Shown here one piece after another: positions 11,393 through 11,572 of a stretch of DNA of 11,572 nt (the first letter of the stretch is position 1; the number at the start of each line of letters is the position of its first letter). The DNA is from Patescibacteria group bacterium. Lineage in GTDB: Bacteria; Patescibacteriota; Minisyncoccia; Phycocordibacterales; UBA12079. Position numbers and translations under genes: made by a program. The stretch is taken from the NCBI GenBank assembly GCA_018821685.1, contig JAHJLO010000037.1:1-11572 (forward strand). Direction: 5' to 3'. The notes under the pieces are model-generated. The model was given only the letters and a program-made list of their open reading frames with translations, was not told where the DNA came from and ran no database searches.

Positions 11393-11572
11393 TTATCCGA
11401 TATCTTTTAATGACTTTAAAATTAGACCTTTTCCTTGTCTAATTTCTATTTGGCTTTCTTTAAGTTCTTTCAATAATTTATTTTCTTCCCATTCACGAAA
11501 AAGGTTACGAATAAATTCGCTTTTGCTAACAAATTCTCCTTTTTTTACTTCTTGTTCTATTTTTTTTGCAAA
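11393..11572 (-). CDS. Ribbon-helix-helix antitoxin, N-terminus cut by window edge
   Basis: The last 59 codons are visible, with TAA at 11393-11395. The segment EVKKGEFVSKSEFIRNLFRE (8-27 of the fragment) matches the second helix region of CopG/ParD-type ribbon-helix-helix proteins (G-x-x-x-S-x-S-E-F-I-R). It is followed by a toxin-binding tail, LLKELKESQIEIRQGKG and ILKSLKDIG. Such antitoxins bind their own promoter as dimers and block the toxin with the C-terminal tail. The DNA-contacting N-terminal strand and the promoter lie beyond the right edge. Position directly upstream of the RelE-type gene supports the pairing. Confidence 0.88.
   Translation of the reverse strand, partial: FAKKIEQEVKKGEFVSKSEFIRNLFREWEENKLLKELKESQIEIRQGKGLILKSLKDIG

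Noticed and set aside
1..11572. CRISPR array, rRNA or tRNA genes, phage genes
   Set aside because: No regularly spaced direct repeats, conserved RNA gene sequences or phage structural genes were seen.

Overview
The window is AT-rich, with tightly packed small genes. I infer a Candidate Phyla Radiation (Patescibacteria, Parcubacteria-like) bacterium. The evidence is a type IV pilus locus of the reduced kind these organisms carry, weak or absent Shine-Dalgarno sequences, likely leaderless promoters, and paired tpiA-pgk genes. All stops seen are TAA or TAG and no gene contains an in-frame TGA, so the standard bacterial code fits.

Layout: (1) Positions 1-136 are the right-hand end of an IS3-family (IS150-like) insertion sequence: the last 32 codons of its transposase plus the terminal inverted repeat. 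(2) Positions 137-402 are non-coding, with a candidate promoter and two hairpins ahead of pilB. (3) pilB (403-2148) encodes the pilus assembly ATPase and ends at a 40-bp perfect palindrome that can terminate transcription in both directions. (4) Positions 2206-3656 hold non-pilus genes: two homologous small coiled-coil proteins on opposite strands (2283-2411 minus, 2445-2642 plus), two terminators, then an unknown 196-residue Cys/His-motif protein with the window's only strong Shine-Dalgarno and an overlapping upstream mini-ORF. (5) pilC (3657-4871) is followed by four prepilin-like genes in the order GspH/FimT, GspI/PilV, GspJ/PilW, GspK/PilX. The last encodes a 627-residue protein with a beta-helix-like body and an inserted jelly-roll-like domain. 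(6) Positions 8332-8655 are non-coding but hold two long structured inverted repeats. (7) tpiA and pgk, two glycolytic genes, end at a strong terminator. (8) On the minus strand, reading inward from the right edge, are a ribbon-helix-helix antitoxin (cut by the edge), a RelE-type toxin and a HIT-family hydrolase, 5 to 11 bases apart.

How they work together: PilB (cytoplasmic motor) and PilC (inner-membrane platform) would assemble a pilus. The four prepilin-like proteins resemble the H-I-J-K set that forms the initiating tip complex in type II secretion and type IV pili, with the large K-like protein as probable tip adhesin. No major pilin, prepilin peptidase, PilT or PilMNO is present here. 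The least explained parts are the inverted pair of small coiled-coil genes, the Cys/His protein with its mini-ORF, and the two structured elements at 8330-8638.
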